Shown one piece after another: positions 27,182-35,892 of a stretch of 64,000 nucleotides of DNA (the first letter of the stretch is position 1; each line of letters starts with the position of its first letter). Source of the stretch: Chloracidobacterium validum. GTDB lineage: Bacteria > Acidobacteriota > Blastocatellia > Chloracidobacteriales > Chloracidobacteriaceae. The stretch is from positions 248,001-312,000 of the forward strand of contig NZ_CP072649.1 of assembly GCF_018304825.1 (NCBI RefSeq), given 5' to 3'. The notes below the pieces were generated by a model that was not told the origin of the DNA, ran no database searches, and worked only from the letters and a program-made list of their open reading frames with translations. Made by a program: the position numbers and the translations under genes.

Positions 27182-28942
27182 GTGTCTGAGGGAACCTACA
27201 AAAGCCGTTTGCGGGATTGTTTTGGAAAGGACTGGTGCGACCAGGTTCTGACCGGTGACTACCGTCCGGCCATACCACTGTCCCTTCAGGACGTGGACAT
27301 CACGGCCGTGCTGCCGACGGTTTTTTACATGATTCGCTCCGTCCAACGGCGCGGCAAGGGACGCTTTACCAGCGTTTTTGGCGCTGACCCGACGGTGGGG
27401 CGGCTGGCTGCCGATTTGGCGCGGACGGCACATTTCAAAGGCTTTGACGCACCGCCAGCACAGGACGTGCTGAGTGACCTGCTCCTGGGCTTTTGCCTTG
27501 AAAATCGCAACCGCTCTGAACGCAAGACCGAACCTGTCCGGCGGGCGCTGCCCACGCACTACTTTGCCGCCTGGCTTGACCTGCCGGAGAAAAGCGTTGA
27601 CCTGCGCTACATACCGGAAACGCTGGTGGCCATGCTGGCCGGACAATCTGGCCCCTGGGTGGAACCTTCCGCCCCCGATGACCCAACCCCCTTTCCGGTT
27701 GGGCGACGATTTCAAGAAAATCTGCTCCTCAAGCCCTTTCTGCGGGGCGTCCTCCCGGCCGATCTGCCGCGTAACCTGCCGGATCGGTTTGATGAGGTCA
27801 CTTCGGTGACACTGCCCGAATGGCTCATGATCCGGCTGGCAGAGCGGCTGGAGCAGCCCCCACAATCACTGGGCAGCCGGGAGGGTGGCGCGCGCATTCC
27901 CAACCAGCAACCGTTGGCGTGTGTCCACAACCCACTGCGGGATGACCTGGCCGTTTTCATCGCCGCCTATGGCGAGACCATGCCGCGTGGCGTCCTGATT
28001 GGCATGCTCGAAAGCGCGTTGGCAGTCGGTTTGACGACCATGCTGACCAGCACGGCCGAGGCGCTTGGCTGCTGGGCGCAGGACGGGCGTTTGCCACAGA
28101 AGCAGCCACGGCATTGTCCGCTGTTGCTCGATGCTTCCAACGGGCGCGACCGTGAGCTGGCGCGCGCGGCAGAAAAAATCTTTGCCGAGCAAAGCAAGCG
28201 TTTGGAGTGCGTCCCGGTCATCCTGATGGCGCTGCGATTGCTCGACTACGAAGCTGAACGCCGATTGCCGGCCCATGACCCCCTACCGGCGGCGACGCCC
28301 CACGGCGACGCGCGCCTCACCTGCCTGGGCGACCTGCTCTATGCGCGCCATCCGGCTTCCCAAACCGTGCTCGCGGCCCTGGTCAGCAAAGCCGAAACGG
28401 TAGCTGCCATCTGGCCGGAGCCCTCCGCCAAGTTGGCGACGGCCCTGCGAGACCGGCGTCCGGCCGCCGAAATCGTGCTGGCGTTGGCGCAGGTGCTGAC
28501 CGAACTCCGCGGGCGCAAGCAGGCCGGCAAATGGTTTGAGCTGTTGGATAGCTGCGCGTTGTGCGACGACCCACGCGGATTGGTCATCAAGTCGGGGACA
28601 GCGCGCAGCGGCCGCACCCGACGTGACATCCGGCGCGGCAGTCTTCCCGATGCCACACTGGATTACCTGGCCCACCTGTGGTTGGCACACCAGGCTCGGT
28701 CGGCAGCGGCAACGCTAAAAGGATTTTGGATGTGGTTGCCGAGCCGCTATGGTTTTCATGTGACCGATCCGCCGCTGCCCGGTGTGACGCTGGCGGATGC
28801 CTTGCTGAGAAACAATCAACAGTACTTGGAAAACCGCCTGCGCGACTTGGGGCTGCTGGTCAGCGTCAGTGACGCCGAGGCGATGAAGCGCTTGCAGCCG
28901 CGTTTTCCGATCAAGCCAATGCCTCATGAGACCGTTTCATGA
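27182..28942 (+). CDS. Unrecognised 586-residue protein, first gene of the ATPase/nuclease module
   Basis: I do not recognise a family. The protein starts MSEGTYKSRLRDCFGKDWCDQ if the GTG at 27182, preceded by AAGGGAAAGG, is used; an earlier GTG at 27161 lacks a ribosome binding site. It is soluble, rich in Arg, Leu and Ala, without P-loop, signal peptide or membrane helix. A CALCDDP motif around residue 455 and a basic stretch SGTARSGRTRRDIRRG follow each other near the C-terminus, suggesting possible nucleic-acid contact. It lies 38 bp upstream of the large ATPase gene and is surely cotranscribed. By position it could play the role of DptG in Dnd-type restriction modules, but it is longer and I see no sequence evidence for that. 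Confidence 0.6.
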   Translation: MSEGTYKSRLRDCFGKDWCDQVLTGDYRPAIPLSLQDVDITAVLPTVFYMIRSVQRRGKGRFTSVFGADPTVGRLAADLARTAHFKGFDAPPAQDVLSDLLLGFCLENRNRSERKTEPVRRALPTHYFAAWLDLPEKSVDLRYIPETLVAMLAGQSGPWVEPSAPDDPTPFPVGRRFQENLLLKPFLRGVLPADLPRNLPDRFDEVTSVTLPEWLMIRLAERLEQPPQSLGSREGGARIPNQQPLACVHNPLRDDLAVFIAAYGETMPRGVLIGMLESALAVGLTTMLTSTAEALGCWAQDGRLPQKQPRHCPLLLDASNGRDRELARAAEKIFAEQSKRLECVPVILMALRLLDYEAERRLPAHDPLPAATPHGDARLTCLGDLLYARHPASQTVLAALVSKAETVAAIWPEPSAKLATALRDRRPAAEIVLALAQVLTELRGRKQAGKWFELLDSCALCDDPRGLVIKSGTARSGRTRRDIRRGSLPDATLDYLAHLWLAHQARSAAATLKGFWMWLPSRYGFHVTDPPLPGVTLADALLRNNQQYLENRLRDLGLLVSVSDAEAMKRLQPRFPIKPMPHETVS

Positions 28943-28980
28943 GACCAAAATACGCAACCAAAGCATAACGAGATGGTGAC

Positions 28981-31900
28981 GTGCGGAATTTTTTGACCGA
29001 TACGGCCGATTGGACACAAGGCGATCACGTGCACTTTCTTGCCGCGGCGTTTGGCAAGCTGCTCGGCAAAGCTAGACCAGGGACGGTGGTCTATGTCCGC
29101 GATGCTGCGCCAGACATCATCCGCCGGCTCCCGCAGGATACGTACTTCACCGACACGCTCAGGGCGAAGGGCTGGCAGGTGTACCGGGTGGCCGCGCGGG
29201 CCGATGAAGCCCTCAATACCATCACGTCCGACCAGGCCGTGGCGCAGCGCGAAGCCAAGGGGACGGCCACCCTGCTGCTGGTCGAGCGGAACGAAGCCGG
29301 TCCTGGCATGGATGGCATCTACAGTGCCGGGCGGGAAATCCAGGAAGACAAACTCCTCGATGAAGCCTGCCACCAGGCGCTACAGTCGGTTGCCTCGCCC
29401 CCGCAACGCGCCTTCCTGCGCGCGCTGCTCAAGGATACCCAAACCCGTCTGTCCCATCGCTCACGCTGGCTGGCCTTCGATTTTTTGGCCCGTGTGGTGA
29501 AACGGCCGGAAGATTGGGGAGCACACCTGTGGCTCCTCGGGCGCTGGCCCGTGGTGAGTCAAGACCTCCCATCCCAAAGCACGAAACAAGCCGCGCTCCA
29601 CCGCGCCGAACAAGCGGCACGGTTGGTCACCGATCTCTTTGGCGCGGCGGCGCTCCGCCGGCCCCTGGCCGAGCGTTTGGCGCGGGCGCGCGTCCAGACG
29701 AAAACCGAAGCCGAACGGCAAGCGCTACAGGCGTTTCTGGAAGCCCACCAGGCCGAGCCGACGGATGTTGTGCTCAAGCGTCTGCGCGACCGGCCCGAAT
29801 TCTGGCTGGGCAGGATCGAGACGGCCTCGGTCGCGGAACACCTCACCGACCTGACGCTCTCGCCCTGGCGCGCGGCGCGTGGCTCATCGCCGTTCAAGTG
29901 GTCGGGTCTGAACCAGGACCCGGAAACGCAAGCGCTGGTTTGGCCGATCCACCCCAATGCCGAAAACACTGCCGCCCTTCAGGTCAAGTGGAAAACCACC
30001 CCGGCGGAACTTCCTCCCGGCAGCGTGACCTACCACCTCGCCTTGGTTGATGCCAACGGCGCCGCCCTGTTTGAAACCGAGCTGACCCATGCCGGTAAAA
30101 ACGAAGAGAAGTTTACGCTCACGGCCGAAGACCTCCCCAATGGTGGCGAGGGACTGGACTGCACGGCGCGCCTGGTGCTCACGGCGACGCAGGAGCACAC
30201 GACAATCACGCGCGAGACCGAGTGGTTTACCATTCGCGCCGGCGAGGTCGGCGCCGATGCGGCCACATCGCAGTCCCGCCGGTGGGTCCGCGCCTTCAGC
30301 GAAGGCTTGATCGAACTCGACAGCCCGGCACAGGTTGCCGCCCGGTGGGAACACCCGGCCCTTGCGGAGTCTGACGCCGTCATCACGCTGGAGATGGACA
30401 AGTCGCGCAGCTATGGCCTGCGCTATCCGGCGCTCTTTGCCGCCGTTGAGCGCGCCTGGGCCGATTTGGCCTCCCCGGTAGTCCGGTGGACGCTCACCGT
30501 CCGCGAGTCAGGTTTCTGGCGGGGAACCGTCTCCCCGGTCAACCTCGTGCCTGGGATGGAAACCCCACTTCACCTCTGGCAGCGCGTGCACGAGGCCACG
30601 AGCAAACTCGTTCAACACGTCCAAAAGGTGAAATTGAACGGTCTGACCTATGTTGAGCCGAGTCCGCAGGCAGAGGTCATCGGCGCGTACCTTGACGCCT
30701 GGTGTGACTTGCTGGCCGTGGGCGAGCCGGAACTGGCGCTGGTGAGCACCGTTGCCGTCAGTGATGGCCGCCGGGTCCGTGGCCTCATCGTCCTGCCTAC
30801 GCATCCCTTGCGCCTGGCCTGGCATGCCGCCTACGACGCCCTGCTCCTCCACGCCCGTTTCCAGGAACAGGTGGCGCCCAAGACGCTGGTCCGCGAACTC
30901 CGCTGCCTCGACGGCATGTGGTTTCCGGCCTGGTTGCCGGGCGTGGAAGCCTCTCCGGCCTTCGTCTTTGCCGATACGCTTGGTTTTCATGCGGCGGCGC
31001 TGGTGCCCGAAGATGACCCGGAGCCACGGGTGACGACCACGCTACTGGCGCGGGCTTTGGAAAACTGTGAGAAGCCGGATGACCGACACCTGCCGAGGAC
31101 GCTGGCTGACCGCGCCGTCACCTTGCTGGGCGATGAACTTCGGGCCTACGCAGCCGGCCATCCCTACCAAAAACTGCTCCACATTCACGCACTTCGCGCC
31201 GGCGACGGACAAACAGTGACCCGGGCCCTGGGGCAAGCGCGGCGGTCAATCATGGCGGTGACGACTCCGGCGACCGATGACGACGACGATACGGAGACAC
31301 CTGACAACCAACCCCCGGCCTTCGTCCTGCACTTGCATGCCTCACCAACGGACAGCCCACTGGCCGGACAGTTTTTGCGCCAGCTCACCCTCCGCCGCCG
31401 CCTGCGTGGGGCGTCCACCGTGCCGAGCGAAGACCGGTGGGTCAGCGAGACGACGCGCTACCACCACGGCGTCACGCAGCCCAACCTGCAATGGATTCAG
31501 TCGGCGTCTCCGCTCCCGGAGACGCCGGGGCATGTGGGCATCCTATTTGACCTGTTGACGTCCCAAGTACGGACCGGCGCACCGCCCCCGAACCTGCCAC
31601 CGGCCGGAGTTTGCGGACTGCTATCCAGGTTGTGCCGGGTGTACTATCCCGGCCCGGTGCCCCGGTGGGAGGCGTTCCTGCCGGATTTCAGCCGCGCCAC
31701 GGCGCATCCGGCCGACGCGCCGCACACCGTCCGGTTGTGTGCCTTGCAGTCCGGTCTTGGTCGCCTCGTGGCGCGTTACTTGCACCTGGAAAACGGTTCG
31801 GCATGCCTGACGACCACGCTTTCCGAAACGCGCCAAGCTGAACTACGGCACATGCACGAATGCTGCGACTGGGTCGTGACGCTCGACCATTTTGCCGGCG

Positions 31901-33966
31901 TCGAGTACTTCGACCATCCCCACGCCCACAGCGATGTCTATGCAGCGCATGTCATTGATTGTGTGCCGGACCGCGATGACGTTGCCGACTTGCGGCTGGT
32001 GGCTTCAACGGCGCTCATTGCCGAAGTCGAGGCGCTCCTGGCCGAACTTGCCAAGCGCGCAGGGTGCGCGTTGGACGCCAGGACGGCGCCGTTCCTTTTG
32101 GCGCGGCTGAAGGAAATCAGCCGCCGCCTGCCCATTCGCCTGGCCGGGGCCGAACCCCCGGCGGAAGAGCTGCTGGCCCTGGCGGCGGCCGGCGCGTACT
32201 GCCGAGCGGCCGAACCGGATGATCCCTGTTGGGTTGCGCTGCGCAATGGCGTGCTCATCCCCGTGGATGACATCCCCGACCTGCTTCCTGAGCCACGGCT
32301 GCGCCGGAGCGCGGCCGTGCCGGAGCGCCGGGCCGACTTTCTCTACGTCACGGGGCATCCGTCCGGGCAGCTTGTCGTTCGCTTCATTGAAGTCAAATAC
32401 CGCAGGGCATTTGAAGCGTTTTCGCCAGAGCAGGTAAATCAGCTCCTCGACGAGATTCGGGCGCAGGTCGAAGCCACGCGCAAAGGCTTCCTCAAGCAGT
32501 ACCTTGACCCAGCGCTCCCGCCCACGCTGCGTCTCCTGCGGCTGGCGCGCCTGGCCCTGGTCGTGCAGTCCTATGCCGACAAAGCCCGGCGTCACCACCT
32601 GGAACCGGCCGGCTACGACGCGCTCTACGCGGCCTGCCATGGGTTGTTGGAAGGGCGTGGTGACGTGGTGGTTGCCGCCGAGGAGGAGGACCGCGGCTGG
32701 GTCTGCTCGCCGAGTTTTGCGGGACCCACCCCGCTGGAAGTGTCGCGGGCCGGTTGGCCGGTGAGAACCTTTCGGTTCGGCTTGCCGGCCCTGGATGTTC
32801 CCGACCAGGAAGATAACCACCCAGAAGACAGCCATCAGGCAGACCACCCAGAAGACAACTCAAAAAACGGCGCAGTGGGGGTGGGCGGCCCACCCGCCGA
32901 GCCACTTCCGCCTGGTGACGTTGAGCCGGCTATCGTGCTCGGCCGCAGCCGGGCCGGCCACCCGGTGTCTTGGAAGCTCACCATCAAGGGTAATCCGCAC
33001 CTGTTGGTGGTCGGTCTGCCCGGTATGGGGAAAACGACGTGCCTGCTCAATATCTGCGCGCAGATGCACCGGCAGCGAGTTTGTCCGCTGGTCTTTTCCT
33101 ATCACCAGGATTTCGATGAAAAGCTCCAGTCCAGAATTCCCGCCGTGGATTTGCTCGAAGTCGGACGCCTGAGCTTCAACCCGCTGGCCGTGACGACGGT
33201 GGAGCATCCACGGGCTTACGTGGATGTGGCCGGGGCCACGCGCGACATTTTCGCGGCCATGTATCCCGACCTCGGCGACCTGCAACTCGGCGCGCTCCGC
33301 CGCGCCATCGTGGAAAGCTTTGAGGAACGGGGGTGGAGCACGGAGCGAGTCGGCGAGACGCCACCGTTCGGGCGCTTCGTTGAACTACTCCGCCAAAAAG
33401 CCAGGCAGGATGCGAGCTTGCGCCGGCTTTTGACGCGCCTGGATGAACTGGAAGACTATGGCTTTTTCAAGCCACCGCCGACCGAGCCGGCGCGCGACCT
33501 GTGGCAACGGACGGCTCCGGTCGTGGTGTGCTTGCACCGCGAGCAAAGCGAGGTCGTGCAGTCGGCCTTTGCCATGCTGGTGCTCTACCAGCTTTACAAG
33601 GATATGTTCCGGCGCGGCGTGCAGTCGCGGATCACGCATGCCATCATGTTTGATGAAGCGCACCGCGCCCGCCGGCTGAAGCTCATTCCAACCGTGGCGA
33701 AAGAGTGTCGGAAATACGGCATTTCGCTGGTGTTGGCCTCGCAGGAAGCGCGGGATTTCGATCCTAGTGTGTTTTCCGCCGTCGGCAGTCAGCTCGTGCT
33801 GCGCGTCAACGAGGCAGATGCCAAGGCGCTGGTGCGCAATATGACGGCAACCGGACAAGCGCGCTCGGTCGTGGACCAGATCAAGTCCATGCCCAAATTC
33901 CAGGCGCTCTATTTCAGCGAACAGGCCGCACCACAGTATTGTCACTTGCTCGCCGATGCCGATTGA
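28981..33966 (+). CDS. 1661-residue DptH-like protein: PD-(D/E)XK-like domain plus HerA-type ATPase
   Basis: The C-terminal 350 residues form a HerA/VirB4-type ATPase: an approach segment ILGRSRAGHPVSWKLTIKG, Walker A GLPGMGKT at 1345-1352, Walker B with Asp1558-Glu1559 in IMFDEAHRA, and a sensor-like LVLASQEARDF. Before it, Asp1119 in RRADFLYV with Glu1137 and Lys1139 in RFIEVKYR fits a PD-(D/E)XK nuclease core. A D/H/P-rich linker joins the two. The first 1100 residues are not recognised except RGLIVLPTHPLRLAWHAAYD near 600-620, like segments in DNA phosphorothioation restriction protein DptH, which also has a HerA-type C-terminus. Start is GTG at 28981. A defence role in DNA cleavage or translocation is inferred. 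No dndBCDE genes are nearby. Confidence 0.68.
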   Translation: MRNFLTDTADWTQGDHVHFLAAAFGKLLGKARPGTVVYVRDAAPDIIRRLPQDTYFTDTLRAKGWQVYRVAARADEALNTITSDQAVAQREAKGTATLLLVERNEAGPGMDGIYSAGREIQEDKLLDEACHQALQSVASPPQRAFLRALLKDTQTRLSHRSRWLAFDFLARVVKRPEDWGAHLWLLGRWPVVSQDLPSQSTKQAALHRAEQAARLVTDLFGAAALRRPLAERLARARVQTKTEAERQALQAFLEAHQAEPTDVVLKRLRDRPEFWLGRIETASVAEHLTDLTLSPWRAARGSSPFKWSGLNQDPETQALVWPIHPNAENTAALQVKWKTTPAELPPGSVTYHLALVDANGAALFETELTHAGKNEEKFTLTAEDLPNGGEGLDCTARLVLTATQEHTTITRETEWFTIRAGEVGADAATSQSRRWVRAFSEGLIELDSPAQVAARWEHPALAESDAVITLEMDKSRSYGLRYPALFAAVERAWADLASPVVRWTLTVRESGFWRGTVSPVNLVPGMETPLHLWQRVHEATSKLVQHVQKVKLNGLTYVEPSPQAEVIGAYLDAWCDLLAVGEPELALVSTVAVSDGRRVRGLIVLPTHPLRLAWHAAYDALLLHARFQEQVAPKTLVRELRCLDGMWFPAWLPGVEASPAFVFADTLGFHAAALVPEDDPEPRVTTTLLARALENCEKPDDRHLPRTLADRAVTLLGDELRAYAAGHPYQKLLHIHALRAGDGQTVTRALGQARRSIMAVTTPATDDDDDTETPDNQPPAFVLHLHASPTDSPLAGQFLRQLTLRRRLRGASTVPSEDRWVSETTRYHHGVTQPNLQWIQSASPLPETPGHVGILFDLLTSQVRTGAPPPNLPPAGVCGLLSRLCRVYYPGPVPRWEAFLPDFSRATAHPADAPHTVRLCALQSGLGRLVARYLHLENGSACLTTTLSETRQAELRHMHECCDWVVTLDHFAGVEYFDHPHAHSDVYAAHVIDCVPDRDDVADLRLVASTALIAEVEALLAELAKRAGCALDARTAPFLLARLKEISRRLPIRLAGAEPPAEELLALAAAGAYCRAAEPDDPCWVALRNGVLIPVDDIPDLLPEPRLRRSAAVPERRADFLYVTGHPSGQLVVRFIEVKYRRAFEAFSPEQVNQLLDEIRAQVEATRKGFLKQYLDPALPPTLRLLRLARLALVVQSYADKARRHHLEPAGYDALYAACHGLLEGRGDVVVAAEEEDRGWVCSPSFAGPTPLEVSRAGWPVRTFRFGLPALDVPDQEDNHPEDSHQADHPEDNSKNGAVGVGGPPAEPLPPGDVEPAIVLGRSRAGHPVSWKLTIKGNPHLLVVGLPGMGKTTCLLNICAQMHRQRVCPLVFSYHQDFDEKLQSRIPAVDLLEVGRLSFNPLAVTTVEHPRAYVDVAGATRDIFAAMYPDLGDLQLGALRRAIVESFEERGWSTERVGETPPFGRFVELLRQKARQDASLRRLLTRLDELEDYGFFKPPPTEPARDLWQRTAPVVVCLHREQSEVVQSAFAMLVLYQLYKDMFRRGVQSRITHAIMFDEAHRARRLKLIPTVAKECRKYGISLVLASQEARDFDPSVFSAVGSQLVLRVNEADAKALVRNMTATGQARSVVDQIKSMPKFQALYFSEQAAPQYCHLLADAD
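32806..32870 (+). repeat. Internal short repeats in the linker of the large ATPase
   Basis: The words ACCACCCAGAAGACA recur at about 32815 and 32842, encoding a D/H/P/E-rich stretch (HPEDSHQADHPEDN). This looks like replication slippage that lengthens a flexible linker between the nuclease-like and ATPase domains. Confidence 0.6.
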
Positions 33967-34055
33967 CACGCCGGCGCGTCCGGGACATCCACATGGGGGC
34001 AGGTTGGGTCTATGGCCGAGCGTTGGTTTCAGATAGCCAAAGTGGTGGGGAAGTC

Positions 34056-35792
34056 ATGACCGTAGAGCGTCGCCCACGCCGCCTGGAATGGCTGCGTGAC
34101 GTGCAAAAGGCCTATCCCGGTTCGCGCCGTGGGAACATCGAGACCCACGGACTCGATAGCGACTTTGCCCGCCAGACCTACGTGGCGACGGGGCTGGAAT
34201 CCCAGCTCCTGGATGCCGTCACCGGTCGGCGTTTCCGGCTCATCATCCTGTGCGGCAATGCTGGCGATGGTAAAACCGCGCTGCTGCAAAACCTGGCCGG
34301 CCGGCTTGGCCTTGGGAACACTCGGCGGCAGGGCGGCCCGGTCGAGTATCGGCTGGCCGATGGGCTGCGGGTGCGGTTCAACCTCGATGGGTCGGCGGCC
34401 TGGGAGGAAGGGTCTTCTGATCTCTTGCTGGATCAGTTCTTGGCGCCTTTTGTCAACGGGCCACCGTCCGAAGACATCGTTCACTTGCTGGCCATCAACG
34501 ATGGACGGCTGTTGAGTTGGCTGGGCCGGGGACGGGAAGCCACACCCCTCGCCCGGTCCCTACTCCGCCGGCTGGACGGCAATGGAACGGATGACGCCCC
34601 ACACATTGGGTTGTTCCATCTCAACCGCCGTTCGCTCGTCGGCGAGTTTGACGCCACCGGACAGCTCACCACCGGGTTTCTGGATGCCTTGCTCGATCAG
34701 CTCTACGGAAGCGCCGACGCGGCCACGATGTGGCAGAAGTGCGGCACCTGTGTGGCCCAGCCGCATTGTCCCGTGTTTCGGGCCGCAACGTACTTTGGGC
34801 CGGATAACCTGCCGGGGCGGGTAGCGGCGCCCAAGCAGCAACATGCCCGCCACCAACTGTACCGTGCCCTACAGGCTGTTCATCAGCTTGGCAAGTTGCA
34901 TCTGACGATCCGCGACCTCCGGGGTACGCTGGTTTACATCCTCTTCGGAACCGCCTCCTGTGACGCTCACTGCAAGGGAAAGCCGTATCCGCCGTACTGG
35001 GATCGGGTCTTTGACGCGCAAACGCCGGATCGGCAGGGCGAACTCCTCGCGGCCCTGACGGTCTTTGATCCGGCCCGGGAGGCGGATGCCCGACTCGATC
35101 GCTATTTGCTGGCCAGCCAGCGCCAGCGGCGTCCAAATCTTGCCGGAGCGCGGCGGCAGGCCTACTTTGAGTTGCTGCCGGAAACGGTGGCGCAGATTGG
35201 TGGCAAAACCGCCTACCTGGGGCTGGCGCGCGGACGGCATCTCGACTTGCTACAGCAGGTTCCCTTGCTGTCCGACGCGGAGCGGAGGTCCGTGGTGCAG
35301 CGGCTGGGGCGGGGTCTATCCAAAGCGGAACTGTTACCACCGCTTGCCTACGCGAAAACAGACAGCCTTCCCTTTCGGATTCATCCACGCACGCCGACCG
35401 ATACGGTGTTCTGGATCGAAACGCGGCTAGATGCGTTTGCCGTGGAGGCAGCTTGGCTGGACGTGGGGGGACTGGGGCCTGACCGGCGTGGCCTGCCCCA
35501 CGAAGCTTTTCTCGCGCATCGCAATGCGCGGGGACAGACCGCCCGGCTGCGGCTGACGGCTGATCTCTTTCACGTCCTGCTCGAGCTGGAGCGCGGGTAT
35601 CAGTTGAGCGCGGCGACGCTGGATGAAACCTTTGCGCACCTGGCGCTCTTCATCGAGCAGATCATCCAGAATCACGACGGCGACTGGTATGCTTGGCATC
35701 CAACCCAGGAAGATCGGGTGTACCGACTCAGGTTGACCACTCGTGACTTGGGCCACGGATTTCACCAAGTCTTGACCGTTGTCCCGGACTGA
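34056..35792 (+). CDS. DptF-like P-loop ATPase, third gene of the module
   Basis: 578 residues. The Walker A motif LCGNAGDGKTALL (GNAGDGKT at 67-74) matches the type seen in DptF, an ATPase of phosphorothioation-dependent restriction. A Cys cluster CGTCVAQPHCPVF at about 230-242 and a later SCDAHCKGK suggest a zinc site. A likely Walker B region is HLLAINDGRLLSWL. The ATG at 34056 is preceded by GGGGAAG; the frame is open further upstream but without support. It starts 89 bp after the large ATPase, and no gene follows on the + strand for 10 kb, so the module ends here. AAA+/STAND NTPases of other defence systems remain an alternative. Confidence 0.65.
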   Translation: MTVERRPRRLEWLRDVQKAYPGSRRGNIETHGLDSDFARQTYVATGLESQLLDAVTGRRFRLIILCGNAGDGKTALLQNLAGRLGLGNTRRQGGPVEYRLADGLRVRFNLDGSAAWEEGSSDLLLDQFLAPFVNGPPSEDIVHLLAINDGRLLSWLGRGREATPLARSLLRRLDGNGTDDAPHIGLFHLNRRSLVGEFDATGQLTTGFLDALLDQLYGSADAATMWQKCGTCVAQPHCPVFRAATYFGPDNLPGRVAAPKQQHARHQLYRALQAVHQLGKLHLTIRDLRGTLVYILFGTASCDAHCKGKPYPPYWDRVFDAQTPDRQGELLAALTVFDPAREADARLDRYLLASQRQRRPNLAGARRQAYFELLPETVAQIGGKTAYLGLARGRHLDLLQQVPLLSDAERRSVVQRLGRGLSKAELLPPLAYAKTDSLPFRIHPRTPTDTVFWIETRLDAFAVEAAWLDVGGLGPDRRGLPHEAFLAHRNARGQTARLRLTADLFHVLLELERGYQLSAATLDETFAHLALFIEQIIQNHDGDWYAWHPTQEDRVYRLRLTTRDLGHGFHQVLTVVPD

Positions 35793-35892
35793 GAGCAGCT
35801 ATGGTTAGGTGGCTACTGCAACGCGGGTCGCCCTTGCGTGCTGCAATCAACCGTTCGCCGGAGGCCTTTTGTGGCTGTGGCTTGCTGGCGCG

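Noticed and set aside
26835-27278. N-terminal extension of bchE
   Set aside because: The frame is open but the conserved BchE N-terminus begins at 26834 with a ribosome binding site; the extension has no family similarity.
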